Shown here piece by piece: positions 25,819 through 36,464 of a stretch of 64,000 bases of DNA. Location of the stretch: assembly GCA_014190575.1 (NCBI GenBank), contig BJGQ01000002.1, positions 1 to 64,000 on the forward strand. The letters run 5' to 3'. The notes under the pieces are model-generated. The model did not search any database. It was not told the origin of the DNA and saw nothing but the letters and a program-made list of their open reading frames with translations. This DNA comes from Bacteroidota bacterium. GTDB taxonomy: Bacteria; Bacteroidota; Bacteroidia; Chitinophagales; UBA10324. A program made the position numbers and the translations under genes. The number at the start of each line of letters is the position of its first letter. The stretch's first letter is position 1.

Positions 25819-27561
25819 ATGCAATCTGAAAGAATTCTTGAAGTGAATAATCTAGAAGTATGTTTTGCTTCTGATGATGGCGTAATTTCCGCAGTGAAAA
25901 ATATTTCTTTTCATCTTAACAAAGGAGAAACACTTGGAATTGTTGGTGAGTCGGGTTCTGGAAAATCTGTCACCTCACTTTCCATAATGAGATTGATACA
26001 GCAGCCGGGATATATTAAACAGGGGGAATTATTATACCGGAATAAAAGACAAGAAGAATGCAATCTCATGCAATTAAGTGAAAAGCAATTACAACACATC
26101 AGGGGAAATGAGATTGCTATGATATTTCAAGAGCCAATGACTTCTCTCAATCCTGTATATACATGTGGTATGCAGGTGATGGAGGCCATACGGTTGCATA
26201 AAAAAATTTCTCGGGCTGAAGCAAAACATCAAGTAATTAATTTGTTCAATAGGGTATTGTTGCCCCAATCTGAAAGAATGTTTAACAGTTATCCGCATCA
26301 ATTAAGCGGTGGACAAAAACAACGGGTGATGATTGCGATGGCCATGAGTTGCAATCCGGCAATTCTTATTGCTGATGAACCAACCACTGCGTTGGATGTA
26401 ACTGTGCAAGCAACCATACTCGAACTGCTGCGCAATTTGCAAAAGGAACAAAACATGAGCACCATTTTTATTACGCATGACTTAGGGGTTATTGCAGAAA
26501 TAGCCGATCGTGTTGCGGTCATGTACAAAGGAAAAATTGTAGAAACAGCAACGGTGCATGATATTTTCCATTCTCCTCAGCATCCATATACAAAAGGATT
26601 GCTTGCATGTCGCCCCCCTTTGGATAAACGAATATATCGTTTGCCGGTGATTGCAGATTTTATGGAAGAAGATGCCTCAGGTGGTTGGAAGGAAAAAATA
26701 ATTCAACCCGAAGCATACAAGGTAGTGGACCAAGATGAATGGAAAAGTGCCGCAGAAGAAAAACAAAAATCAGCTCCGTTATTATCGCTTAACGGAGTTT
26801 GCAAATGGTATCCTGTGCAGAAAGGAATTTTTTCGCGAGCCAAGGAATTTGTGAAAGCAGTGGATGATATTTCGTTCAATGTTTTTCCGGGTGAAACATT
26901 GGGATTGGTAGGAGAGAGTGGTTGTGGAAAAACAACATTGGGCAGAACAATACTTCAGTTAATTCGGCCAACGGCAGGTAAAATTTTATTTGAAGGAAAT
27001 GATTTATCGAAACTCGATGAAAAGCAACTGCGTCCTTTGAGAAAAAATATGCAAATTATTTTTCAGGATCCATACTCTTCACTTAATCCACGAATGTCAA
27101 TTGGTGATGCAATTATGGAGCCCATGGAGGTACACAATCTTCATGGAACAAATGAAAAGCGGAAAGCAAAAGTGATGGAGCTGCTTAAAAAAGTTCAAAT
27201 GAAACCTGAACATTTCAATCGCTATCCTCATGAATTTTCTGGTGGGCAACGGCAACGCGTATGCATTGCCCGTGCTCTCGCACTCGAACCGGGGTTTATT
27301 ATTTGTGATGAATCTGTTTCAGCCCTTGATGTATCGGTTCAAGCACAGGTTTTAAATCTGTTAAAAGATTTGCAAAAAGATTTTGGCTTTACTTACATTT
27401 TTATTTCTCACGATTTATCGGTCGTAAAATTTATGAGCGATCGAATGATTGTGATGAACAAAGGAAAAATTGAAGAGATGGGTTTATCAGATGAAATTTA
27501 TTATAATCCGAAAAGTGAGTATACCAAACGATTGATTGCCGCAATTCCGAAAGGTGTTTAA
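25819..27561 (+). CDS. Peptide/nickel-type ABC transporter, two fused ATPase domains
   Basis: A 580-residue protein with two complete nucleotide-binding domains, like DppD-DppF or YejF/GsiA. First domain: Walker A 'GESGSGKS' (~42), signature 'LSGGQKQR', Walker B '[12 protein letters not shown]'. Then a linker with '[17 protein letters not shown]', the oligopeptide-transporter C-terminal motif. Second domain: '[11 protein letters not shown]', 'FSGGQRQR', '[12 protein letters not shown]', and again a peptide-type tail ('[19 protein letters not shown]'). Note DES rather than DEP in the second Walker B; the catalytic Glu is kept. No permease or binding protein gene is adjacent, so the partners must be encoded elsewhere. 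Confidence 0.94.
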   Translation: MQSERILEVNNLEVCFASDDGVISAVKNISFHLNKGETLGIVGESGSGKSVTSLSIMRLIQQPGYIKQGELLYRNKRQEECNLMQLSEKQLQHIRGNEIAMIFQEPMTSLNPVYTCGMQVMEAIRLHKKISRAEAKHQVINLFNRVLLPQSERMFNSYPHQLSGGQKQRVMIAMAMSCNPAILIADEPTTALDVTVQATILELLRNLQKEQNMSTIFITHDLGVIAEIADRVAVMYKGKIVETATVHDIFHSPQHPYTKGLLACRPPLDKRIYRLPVIADFMEEDASGGWKEKIIQPEAYKVVDQDEWKSAAEEKQKSAPLLSLNGVCKWYPVQKGIFSRAKEFVKAVDDISFNVFPGETLGLVGESGCGKTTLGRTILQLIRPTAGKILFEGNDLSKLDEKQLRPLRKNMQIIFQDPYSSLNPRMSIGDAIMEPMEVHNLHGTNEKRKAKVMELLKKVQMKPEHFNRYPHEFSGGQRQRVCIARALALEPGFIICDESVSALDVSVQAQVLNLLKDLQKDFGFTYIFISHDLSVVKFMSDRMIVMNKGKIEEMGLSDEIYYNPKSEYTKRLIAAIPKGV

Positions 27562-27905
27562 TTATAGAATTTATCACAGTTGCTTTTTGCCTTAAGCCGT
27601 GTTCGCCAATAATGTATCTATGAAATGATTTCGATATTTTATCAATCTTGAATTTCTCCGAATTCTTAATCTTCATTGTAATCAAGTGTGGAAATGAAAA
27701 AAAATCACGGTAAATCTTGACAAACAGGCCTTTACAAATTTCAAATTCATTCCACATTATATTCTATGAATAAGAAAGCTTAATTGGATTATATGTGATG
27801 TAAATATTTGCATTTTGTACTAAGCAAAAAAAAGAAGATCTATTTTAAACAGGTTTTAAAATATTTATAATGGAAACCTTTTTGAATTTTTAAAGTAGTA
27901 GGATT
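27562..27905. other. AT-rich gap; short open minus-strand stretch
   Basis: 344 bp between genes. A minus-strand ORF (27431-27757, 'MWNEFEICKGLFVKIYRDFF') is open across part of it but runs 130 bp into the ABC gene's 3' end. I see no recognisable family. No terminator hairpin is clear. Confidence 0.4.
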
Positions 27906-30875
27906 TTGAAAAAACACCTTATGTTAACTAAATTCAATTTAAAGAAATTCAAGCAACTTATCTTTAAAATTATTGTGTTATTTGCTTTATTTTTTTCAAA
28001 TGAAGTTTCGGCAATATCAGTAAATACAGGATTTGAATCAGGTTTTACAGAATGGACAGCTTCAGGAACAGGATGGTTGGTAAACAATGCTTTAAGTAAT
28101 TTGCGCTCAGGCTTAAAATCGATTCGCCTTAATACAAATTCAACTGCTTATCGTAAAATATCTAACACCTTTTTGACAAAAACTGTAAATAATAATGTTG
28201 AAAATAATGTAACATTTACAATTTATGTAAAAGCAGATGATGCGACCTCTCAAATTAAGTTAGGAATTTATGATGTTAATCTTGGAACAGAAATATTACA
28301 AAGTGGAACATCAACAGCAAGTACCGGTGGTTTTACAGAACTTACTTATTCAATAACAGGTATTGTTGGTCATACTTACTATCCATTATTGTACGCGGCT
28401 AATAGCATTGCAGGCATTGTAAATATTTACCTTGATGATGTGCAATTTTTTACTTCAGCTTTTAACTTGCCTGATGCTGTTTCACCCTCAAAACCTACTA
28501 CACTTAGTGCTACTTGCACATCAAACTCAATTAATCTTGGAATAATTCCTGGAACTGATTCTGAATCTGGAATTGCAGGATTATTAATAATTAGAAAGCT
28601 AGGGATATTTTCTGATAATCCCATAATATTAAATAAAACAAATTATTCATCCGTTAGTAGTTTAATTGGACCAATGTTTATTTCAGGATATAAAGTGGTT
28701 TATAATGATACAGTTGTTTCAAACTATATTGATACTTCAATTACAGCAGGAAAATATACCTACCTGGTTTATATGCGTGATGAAGCTGGAAATTATACAT
28801 CGTTAAATTTGGCTGCCCGCATCTGGGTATTTGATGGTATAAATTTAACAAATCAAATTACAATAAATACTGAATTGGATGGATTGTACTTGCCGCCAAC
28901 ATGCCAATTAACCATTGGTACTACAAGCGCAATAGCAAATGTTACAATTCGTATTGGAGCTTTAATACATATTGGAGGATCAATTTTTGACTATGGCTCT
29001 TTTAATAATACTGCTGAAGGATCTTTAACTTTTGATGCGGGTAGTAACTATAGATATATAAGAAATGGAAACTCGCTTTACCCGATAGTCAATGCCAACT
29101 GGGAGGCAGGTTCTAATTGCCTTATAACTGGTGTTACAAACTCTCCACCATTAGGCACTGGTCAACTTTTTGGAAATTTTAGTTGGGATTGCGTTGGACA
29201 AAATATTGATGTGGATATCGATACAGCCTTCGGTACAAGTGGCAGTTTTACACTTCTTCATACTGGAGGAAATACTACTCCTAAAACAATTTGGCTAAAT
29301 GGAAATACAAAAATAAAGGGTGATATAATCAGGGTTGGGGGTACATTAAATGTAAGAGCAAATTCAAATGTTTATTTGAATGGAAGTGTTACACAAAATA
29401 TAAATATTGCAATGACATTTCACAAATTAACAATTGATAATTCTGTGGGTGTAAAATTAAAAAAATCAGTATTTATTGATTCTACTCTTTTTCTTAATAA
29501 TGGACAATTGAACATAAACGGATTCATATTGAAAATATTAAATAACGCAACAATTTCCCGCGCGAATGGGTCTCTTTCGGCATCACCAGCTATTCCGTCG
29601 AATTATAATTTAATTTATACACAACCTAATACAACTTCTTTCGAACTAACAAGTGCATTTACTAAACTAACCAATCTTACAATTAACACATCTGGTGTAG
29701 TAACACTTACTAAACATGCGAATGTAAACGGACTTTTAACATTTGTCAATGGAATTATTTCTACTGATATTTATGAACTAAGAATATTTAATACTTCAAC
29801 AACTGCTATAACAGGGTATAACATAAATTCTTATGTTAATGGAATTTTAAATAGGTTCGTTTCAGGATCTGGCCTTTATAATTTTCCCGTAGGTAGTTCG
29901 TCAAATTATGAATTAGTAAAAGTTGATTTAAATGGAACAGTTGGTATTAATAATATCAAAGCAGTATTTAATCAATCAAACCCAGGGGTTATTCCAGCAG
30001 GTTTAACAATTAATAATTCTAATGTGCTGGATTTACTTGACTATGGTTACTGGACCGTTACGCCAAATTCGCAACCAATAAGTGGTGACTATTGTATTAC
30101 ATGTTGTATGGGAGGAGCCTTTAATGGCCCAACTTCCGCATTGCAATACGGCATAGTTAAGCGAGAAAATAATTCGGCTCCATGGCAATCAATTGGTCAA
30201 CATTCCAATTCAACACAAAGTGTTTCCGGAGGAACTATTACAGCTAAAAGATCAGGATTAAGTTCGTTTTCAGATTTTGGAATTGGATTTGGAGGCGAGT
30301 CTTTACCAATTTCAGTATCATTATTTGAATTAAGTAAGGAAAATCAGAATGCAGTTCTTAATTGGACTACAGCTACAGAATTGAATAATGATCATTTTGA
30401 CATTGAGCGTGGTTTTATTAACGATGATATGACTGTGGAATTTAAAAAAATAGGCGAAGTATCAGGAAAGGGTACATCAAATTCTGCTACTAATTATCAA
30501 TTCACTTCTAAGCAAAATGTCCACTCAGGTATAATTTATTTTCGATTGAGGCAAGTAGATGTAAATGGCAATTATACTTATTCAGAAATTAAATCATTGT
30601 TTTTTGCAGCTCCGCCTTTTGTAATTTCTGATTTATATCCAAATCCTACTGATGATAATTTCAATTTTGAAGTTGAAACAAATTCTGAAAAAGAAATTAC
30701 TATTAAACTAATTAATTCGGCAGGTCAATTGATGTTTGAAGAGAATCGGACTATAATGGAAGGCTTCAATTCTATAAATATAAATGTTGAAAATCTCCCA
30801 AGAGGAATATATAATGTTGAACTTGTTGATGAAAATAATTTATTAATTCAAAGTAAAAAAATTGTAAAATACTGA
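27906..30875 (+). CDS. Large secreted protein with T9SS type A sorting domain
   Basis: A 989-residue protein. Start is TTG at 27906 or ATG at 27921; both are in frame. A signal peptide ('IFKIIVLFALFFSNEVSA') ends near residue 37. Next is a jelly-roll-like domain ('GFESGFTEWTASGTGW'), a fibronectin-like region (~195-300), then a long repetitive beta region ('INTELDGLYLPPTCQLTIG', 'SYVNGILNRFVSGSGLYNFP', 'VGSSSNYELVKV') as seen in Bacteroidota surface proteins. 'LPISVSLFELSKENQNAVLNW' starts the pre-CTD domain. 'DLYPNPTDDNFNFEVE' to 'SKKIVKY' is the type A sorting domain. Ligand unknown; likely surface adhesion or polymer binding. Confidence 0.88.
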   Translation: MKKHLMLTKFNLKKFKQLIFKIIVLFALFFSNEVSAISVNTGFESGFTEWTASGTGWLVNNALSNLRSGLKSIRLNTNSTAYRKISNTFLTKTVNNNVENNVTFTIYVKADDATSQIKLGIYDVNLGTEILQSGTSTASTGGFTELTYSITGIVGHTYYPLLYAANSIAGIVNIYLDDVQFFTSAFNLPDAVSPSKPTTLSATCTSNSINLGIIPGTDSESGIAGLLIIRKLGIFSDNPIILNKTNYSSVSSLIGPMFISGYKVVYNDTVVSNYIDTSITAGKYTYLVYMRDEAGNYTSLNLAARIWVFDGINLTNQITINTELDGLYLPPTCQLTIGTTSAIANVTIRIGALIHIGGSIFDYGSFNNTAEGSLTFDAGSNYRYIRNGNSLYPIVNANWEAGSNCLITGVTNSPPLGTGQLFGNFSWDCVGQNIDVDIDTAFGTSGSFTLLHTGGNTTPKTIWLNGNTKIKGDIIRVGGTLNVRANSNVYLNGSVTQNINIAMTFHKLTIDNSVGVKLKKSVFIDSTLFLNNGQLNINGFILKILNNATISRANGSLSASPAIPSNYNLIYTQPNTTSFELTSAFTKLTNLTINTSGVVTLTKHANVNGLLTFVNGIISTDIYELRIFNTSTTAITGYNINSYVNGILNRFVSGSGLYNFPVGSSSNYELVKVDLNGTVGINNIKAVFNQSNPGVIPAGLTINNSNVLDLLDYGYWTVTPNSQPISGDYCITCCMGGAFNGPTSALQYGIVKRENNSAPWQSIGQHSNSTQSVSGGTITAKRSGLSSFSDFGIGFGGESLPISVSLFELSKENQNAVLNWTTATELNNDHFDIERGFINDDMTVEFKKIGEVSGKGTSNSATNYQFTSKQNVHSGIIYFRLRQVDVNGNYTYSEIKSLFFAAPPFVISDLYPNPTDDNFNFEVETNSEKEITIKLINSAGQLMFEENRTIMEGFNSININVENLPRGIYNVELVDENNLLIQSKKIVKY

Positions 30876-30979
30876 TTTTATATTTTATACTTTGGATGTG
30901 TAATCTCATTCAATTATAGGCTCAATATTTTATGGTAATTTTCTTAAAAATCTGAGTAGAATTTTAATACGAAAAAAAT

Positions 30980-33619
30980 TTATCTAAGTAAAGTTGCATT
31001 GCCTTTCAGCATAAATATTTTTCCGGTGATATTGTCTTTGTAGCGAATGACATAAGCATATACTCCTATGCTGCATGGGGTTTCGTAGTATTTTCCATCC
31101 CAGTTCATATCTCCGTCGGCATAGGTAAATACTTTTTCTCCCCACCGGTTGTAAATATCATACTGAACCAACATCGCATTGCCTATTCTTATCGGGAACA
31201 GAAAGTCGTTCACTCCATCACCATTGGGTGAAAATGCATTCGGCATTATGTATTCGCCCGGACATTCTGTTATTTTTATTGTATCAACATCGTATCCGCA
31301 TGGATTGCTGACATCTACCCAGTAGGTGCCTGCTTTCGGAATATTTATGGATTGCGTGGTGTCGCCTGTTGACCATAAGAAATTATTTATGTTGGAATAG
31401 GCCACAATAAAATATCCCTCCGGAGCGCATAGTTCTGTATCACCAGGCAGTGTTACATATGGAAACGGGTGCATTGTGATTGATACGGTATCGGTAGCTA
31501 CTCCGCATAAGTTACTTACCAGAACTATCAGCGGTCCGGCTGTATTGATGGTTACCTGTGGGGTTACTGCATTATTTGACCACAGGTAGTTACAGGCAAT
31601 GCATGTTGCATCAAAGCTGGTTGTAAAGCTTCCGCAGAATGAGGTGTCATTTCCAAGGTTTACAGCTGGAGCTGATGCCTGTATAATGTGAATGGTATCT
31701 GTAATTGCTCCGCAGTTGTTATTCAATTGAACCCAGTAGGTGCCTGCCTGATTTACTGTAATGGTTTGATCTGTTGTTCCATCAGACCACAGGTAGCTTG
31801 TTGTGCTTGTTCCGCCATCCAGTAGTCTTGCAAAATTGCTGCAGTAAAGTGTATCATTCCCTAATGCGGAAACCGGTGGTGATGATTGTGCGATGTTTAT
31901 AGTATCGGTTGCTGTTCCGCAGTTGTTTGTAACATTCACCCAGTAAGTTCCGGCTGTGCTTGCATTAATGCTTGCCGCATTGCTTGTGTTTGACCAGCTG
32001 TAGCTTGCTCCTGCATTGGTGGCATCGAGCAACTGAATGAAGGCTGAACAATACAGTGTGTCATTACCCAACGAAACCTGTGGTGATGCATATTGATTGA
32101 AGACAATGGAATCTGTTATGCTTCCGCAGTTATTGGAAATAATTACCCAGTAGGTTCCTGCTGCATTTACATTCAGCGTTTGCTGGTTGGTGTTATTGTT
32201 CCACAAGTAGGTGGCACCGCTGTTTGCTGCATTCAATTGCAAATTAAAATTGCTGCAGTAGGTGGTATCGTTTCCTAATGCAGGAACAGGTGATGATGCG
32301 ATGGAAATAGTGATATTATCGTTTTGGATTGAACAAGCATTGGTTACCACAACAGAATAATTGCCGGCTGCATTTACGCTAATGCTTTGCGTGGTTGCAT
32401 TGGTCGACCATAGGTAGGTGCTTCCGGCATTGCCGGCATCAAGTGTTACTGATTGTCCGTTACATACAGTGGTATCGTTACCAAGGTTCACTGAGCCTGA
32501 GGTGCTTATGGTTATTGCGATGCTATCGGTTACTGTGCAGTTTCCGTTTCCTACTGTTACCCAGTAAATTCCTGAAGCCCCAGCTACGATTGTCTGGGTG
32601 GTGGCATTTGTATTCCACAAATAAGTTTGTCCCGGATTTCCTGCATCCAGTAACAAAGATTGGCCGGAACATATGATCGTGTCGTTGCCTAAGTTGACTG
32701 CGAGTGTGTTTTGAATGGAGATAGTAATTGTATCGGTTCCAAGACAAGTTCCATTTGTAACGGTTACCCAAAATGTACCACTTGTATTAATACTTATTGT
32801 TTGTGATGTTGCTCCTGTATTCCATAAAAAGCTTGAGCCGACATTGCCAGCATCAAGTATTGTTGGTTGACCGTTACATATTGTTATATCGGGACCAAGG
32901 TTTACTCCAACAGTTATTGGCGATGAACAGTTATAATTATTGGATGCAAGATTTGTTAGAATATTTTCCATTAACTGAGTTGAAGTATTTTGATTAACCC
33001 AATCCTGGTCTGTAGTTTGAATTACCCGGCCGCCATTAGTATTAGGCGCACAATAAATAAATCCAAAATAATCACCGCCAAATTCCAAAAATGGTTCTAC
33101 TATACTACATGCACCAGGAAGCCCTCTGCAACCATACCAATAATAACTTAATGATGAAACTGCATTATTGGTTGTAGATAAACTTCCAAGAACATTCATT
33201 GGAACTAAAGTTCCTGGAATAGTTCCAAGATAATTAAACGGTCCGCCTCCAAACTGCGCTATCAGATTTTCGAAAAGCGCATTGGTATTGTATGCTGAGC
33301 AATCATATTCTCCTTCAATATATGCCCGGCCACCTTGTGCAATGTATCCTGTAATATTTGTCATAGCAAGTGCGGAAAGTGTAATTATACCTGAAGAAAT
33401 AATTAGAATATCAGTAGTTGCATAAAATGCATTGTTGTCTAAAGTTGTTTGCGGGTTAATGGTGGCAGTGAATCCCATACCTGTTGCAACTGTTTGCCAG
33501 TTAATATCCATTACATGGCCGGCATTATAGCTCTGACTTTCGATAATGGTTACATTCTGACAAAATGAAACTTTTTCGATAAACAAAAAGAAAACAATAG
33601 CGCAAATCTTAAGTTTCAC
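30980..33619 (-). CDS. Repeat adhesin A: eight ~69-residue repeats plus T9SS type B sorting domain
   Basis: An 879-residue secreted protein with a signal peptide ('CAIVFFLFIEKVSFCQ'). Residues ~20-240 hold a unique region that looks like a ThuA/glutamine-amidotransferase-like or DUF4350-like fold ('AYIEGEYDCSAY'). Eight tandem Ig-like repeats of about 69 residues follow, each with 'LGNDT..C......LDAGN.G..YLW' and 'AGTYWV'. The last ~90 residues ('YIMPNAFSPNGDGVNDFLFP' to 'KGNATLLR') are a type B sorting domain. No PorP/SprF gene is adjacent. It is a paralogue of the next gene, which has fewer repeats; its codons look somewhat richer in G and C. Confidence 0.92.
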   Translation of the reverse strand: MKLKICAIVFFLFIEKVSFCQNVTIIESQSYNAGHVMDINWQTVATGMGFTATINPQTTLDNNAFYATTDILIISSGIITLSALAMTNITGYIAQGGRAYIEGEYDCSAYNTNALFENLIAQFGGGPFNYLGTIPGTLVPMNVLGSLSTTNNAVSSLSYYWYGCRGLPGACSIVEPFLEFGGDYFGFIYCAPNTNGGRVIQTTDQDWVNQNTSTQLMENILTNLASNNYNCSSPITVGVNLGPDITICNGQPTILDAGNVGSSFLWNTGATSQTISINTSGTFWVTVTNGTCLGTDTITISIQNTLAVNLGNDTIICSGQSLLLDAGNPGQTYLWNTNATTQTIVAGASGIYWVTVGNGNCTVTDSIAITISTSGSVNLGNDTTVCNGQSVTLDAGNAGSTYLWSTNATTQSISVNAAGNYSVVVTNACSIQNDNITISIASSPVPALGNDTTYCSNFNLQLNAANSGATYLWNNNTNQQTLNVNAAGTYWVIISNNCGSITDSIVFNQYASPQVSLGNDTLYCSAFIQLLDATNAGASYSWSNTSNAASINASTAGTYWVNVTNNCGTATDTINIAQSSPPVSALGNDTLYCSNFARLLDGGTSTTSYLWSDGTTDQTITVNQAGTYWVQLNNNCGAITDTIHIIQASAPAVNLGNDTSFCGSFTTSFDATCIACNYLWSNNAVTPQVTINTAGPLIVLVSNLCGVATDTVSITMHPFPYVTLPGDTELCAPEGYFIVAYSNINNFLWSTGDTTQSINIPKAGTYWVDVSNPCGYDVDTIKITECPGEYIMPNAFSPNGDGVNDFLFPIRIGNAMLVQYDIYNRWGEKVFTYADGDMNWDGKYYETPCSIGVYAYVIRYKDNITGKIFMLKGNATLLR

Positions 33620-33764
33620 TTATGAATTATTATGATGTAAAGTTAACGGAATAAATAGCATTTTATCTGATTTCATTTATAATCTAATCTTACTTTGTCA
33701 GATTCCTGTTTGAAATAATCAATCAACAAAAAGTACTTACTAAAAACATTTCAAAAAATCTGTA

Positions 33765-36464
33765 TTACCTTATCAAGGTTGCATTTCCTTTTAGCAAAAG
33801 TATATTTCCTGTAATGTTGTCTTTATATCGAATAACATAGATATATACACCAACGCTGCATTTAGTTTCGTAGTAGGTTCCATCCCAATTTATATCGCCA
33901 TCAGCATAAGTAAAAACCATTTGTCCCCAACGATTGTAGACATCGTATTGTACCAATTGAGCATTACCTATTCTAATCGGAAACAGAAAATCATTTATTC
34001 CATCACCATTAGGCGAAAAGGCATTTGGCATGATGTATTCACCGGAACATTCAGATATTTTTATTGTATCGACATCATAACCACATGAATTGCCTACATA
34101 AGCCCAGTAATTACCTGCATATGGAATATTGATAGATTGAGAAGTATCGCCAGTTGACCATAAGATGTTTTCAATGTTAGAATAGGCAGGAATTAAATAA
34201 CCTTCAGGTGCACATAATTCAGTATCTCGCGGAAGTGTTATAGATGGAAATGGGTCAAGATTTATTAATACAGTATCGGAAGCAACACCACATAAATTAC
34301 TTACCAATACAATGAGTATTCCTGAAGTAGTGATGTTCAACTGGGGAGTAATGGCGTTATTTGACCACAAATAAGTACAAGCTAAACATGTAACATCAAA
34401 ACTTGCAGAGAAGCTTCCACAGAAAGAAGTATCGTTTCCTAGGTTTACAATTGGAGGCGGAGCCTGAATAATGTGTATGGTGTCAGATACCGTTCCACAA
34501 TTGTTATTTAATTGAACCCAGTAGTTGCCTACCTGATTTACAGAAATCGTTTGGTCAGTTGATCCATCGGACCATAAGTAACTTGTTGTGATTGTTCCGG
34601 CATCTAAAGTGGCTGTAAAGTTTCCACAATATACCGTATCATTTCCAAGTGTTGAAATGGGAGGTGAAGATTGCACTAAGGTTATAGTATCAGTTATGGT
34701 TCCGCAACTGTTTGAAATGATTACCCAGTATGTTCCGGCTGTATTCACATTCAGCGTTTGCAAAGCTGAAGCATCACTCCATAAATATGTTGAACCAGAA
34801 TTTTCAGCATCCAATATCAAATTGAAATTACTACAGTAAGTAGTATCGTTTCCAAGCGCATATACAGGGGAATTTGCAAGGGTTATTATAATATCATCTG
34901 TTTGAGTACCACATACATTGGTAACACTCACAGAATAAGTGCCGGCTGTATTTACAGTAATTGTTTGAGTAATTGCATTTGTTGACCAAAGAAAAGTGCT
35001 TCCTGTATTTCCCGCATCAAGTGTAACAGAAGAACCTGCACAAATATTTGTTGCAGTTGCAGTAATTGTTACAGTAGGTGGGGGAGCAATAAACCCCAAA
35101 GTAAAATACCCTGCTCCACTTTGAATATCGGTATACGGAACTGTAAAATATAACTGACCGCCTGTCGCACTAAATCCTGCATTTGCTGTATAGGTGTGTT
35201 CACCTGAAGAGCCATCACCAAAAGCAGTATTATCATCAATTAATAATCTCACATCTGCATTGTTTGCTGAACCCAAACCTGAAGGACCTTGAAAGATTGA
35301 CATATCAAAATTGATAATTACATTTCCTGCAAGCGCACCGGTTTTCTGTGTTCTCCATGTTCTTCCCCAAATAGCATTCAGTGTTGTTGAAGGATTAGCA
35401 TGTGTGTAGTTCTGACAAGTATAAGAAAGCGATCCGTTGTTATGACCCCATAATAAATATTGCCCATCAGTTAATGAAAGCGGTGCAGCAAAATTATTGT
35501 TTGCCATAATTACTGCATCAGCCGGAATATTGATTGAATGTGATTTTGGTTGATCCAATGCTTCTACAAAGTTGTCGTTTCCAATACCTGCAACATCGTT
35601 ATGATATCCGGAGTTAACCGCCCAAATGTTTGTACTATTAGGAGCAGTGTAAAAAACAGTACTGGAACCATTGCCACCCAATGTTATTCCATACTTTACT
35701 GCAAGATAAGATTCAACAATGTTTGCTTCTGCGGCAGTTAATGCACCGGAATATGCTATTATCTCTCCAACAGGACCAAGCCAATCTCTGGGGCGACCAT
35801 CAAAATTAGGTAGGTTACTATTTTGCCCTCCCATCAATACATTTGTAATAACTGCGCTTCCACCCAAAGCAGTTACAATATCATAATTTCCGGTATGGGG
35901 AGAATTGCAGGTGATGCCTGCTGAAGTTCCATTTTTGCGCCACATCCCAGGTGTCTGAAAAGTAGAATTACCATAACCAAATTCATGGTACTCGGCTATT
36001 ATACCGCCGTTGGAGCCTCCATGTATCGGACAACCATTGCATGGCTGGCCTAATGTTACTGCATCATAAGTAGCCATGTGCGTACTTGGGCGTGAAAGAT
36101 CTTGCAACTGGGCCACCCAAAAAAAGGATTGAAAATAAAGATCAGGTATATGTAAAAAATCACCCCCTAATCCATTACTCATTGTGAAATTAATGTATGG
36201 GTTGTAATTGTAACCGGGGTTTGTTAAATCAGGACTGCCGTTTACAGTAACCGGAGTAAGAGCAATACTTTGATCTTGCCAACCTGTAACATTTACACCT
36301 GCTGTTGTTACACCTGCATTGGCTTTTAACCACAATTGTAAACCTGTTGATATACCTCCTGGAGTTTGCGCAATTAACTGAGAAGATAAAAACAAGCATA
36401 TAATAATTATGCTTTTAGTGCGAAACAAATTGCCTTTTAATTTTTTCTCTAATTTATAATTCAT
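33765..36464 (-). CDS. Repeat adhesin B: LamG-like domain, five repeats, T9SS type B sorting domain
   Basis: About 899 residues from the ATG at 36464; the track's longer start lacks sense. A signal peptide ('IIIICLFLSSQLIAQ') is followed by 'PGGISTGLQLWLKANAGV', the start of a concanavalin/LamG-like domain common in Bacteroidota surface proteins (~50-290), then a DUF8202-like region with 'NIVESYLAVKYGITLG'. Five ~69-residue repeats and a type B sorting domain ('YIMPNAFSPNGDGINDFLFP' to 'KGNATLIR') complete it. Repeats 1, 2, 3, 4 and 5 match repeats 3, 4, 6, 7 and 8 of adhesin A. The unique N-terminal domains differ completely, so the two share a modular C-terminal half. Confidence 0.92.
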   Translation of the reverse strand: MNYKLEKKLKGNLFRTKSIIIICLFLSSQLIAQTPGGISTGLQLWLKANAGVTTAGVNVTGWQDQSIALTPVTVNGSPDLTNPGYNYNPYINFTMSNGLGGDFLHIPDLYFQSFFWVAQLQDLSRPSTHMATYDAVTLGQPCNGCPIHGGSNGGIIAEYHEFGYGNSTFQTPGMWRKNGTSAGITCNSPHTGNYDIVTALGGSAVITNVLMGGQNSNLPNFDGRPRDWLGPVGEIIAYSGALTAAEANIVESYLAVKYGITLGGNGSSTVFYTAPNSTNIWAVNSGYHNDVAGIGNDNFVEALDQPKSHSINIPADAVIMANNNFAAPLSLTDGQYLLWGHNNGSLSYTCQNYTHANPSTTLNAIWGRTWRTQKTGALAGNVIINFDMSIFQGPSGLGSANNADVRLLIDDNTAFGDGSSGEHTYTANAGFSATGGQLYFTVPYTDIQSGAGYFTLGFIAPPPTVTITATATNICAGSSVTLDAGNTGSTFLWSTNAITQTITVNTAGTYSVSVTNVCGTQTDDIIITLANSPVYALGNDTTYCSNFNLILDAENSGSTYLWSDASALQTLNVNTAGTYWVIISNSCGTITDTITLVQSSPPISTLGNDTVYCGNFTATLDAGTITTSYLWSDGSTDQTISVNQVGNYWVQLNNNCGTVSDTIHIIQAPPPIVNLGNDTSFCGSFSASFDVTCLACTYLWSNNAITPQLNITTSGILIVLVSNLCGVASDTVLINLDPFPSITLPRDTELCAPEGYLIPAYSNIENILWSTGDTSQSINIPYAGNYWAYVGNSCGYDVDTIKISECSGEYIMPNAFSPNGDGINDFLFPIRIGNAQLVQYDVYNRWGQMVFTYADGDINWDGTYYETKCSVGVYIYVIRYKDNITGNILLLKGNATLIR

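Noticed and set aside
27431-27757. 108-residue minus-strand ORF at the end of the ABC gene
   Set aside because: It overlaps 130 bp of a well-supported gene and has no recognisable family. I kept it only as a note on the gap; it could be a remnant but cannot be supported.
31250-32930. Regular repeats that could suggest a CRISPR or satellite array
   Set aside because: They are ~207-bp coding repeats of an Ig-like protein in one open frame, not short identical repeats with unique spacers.
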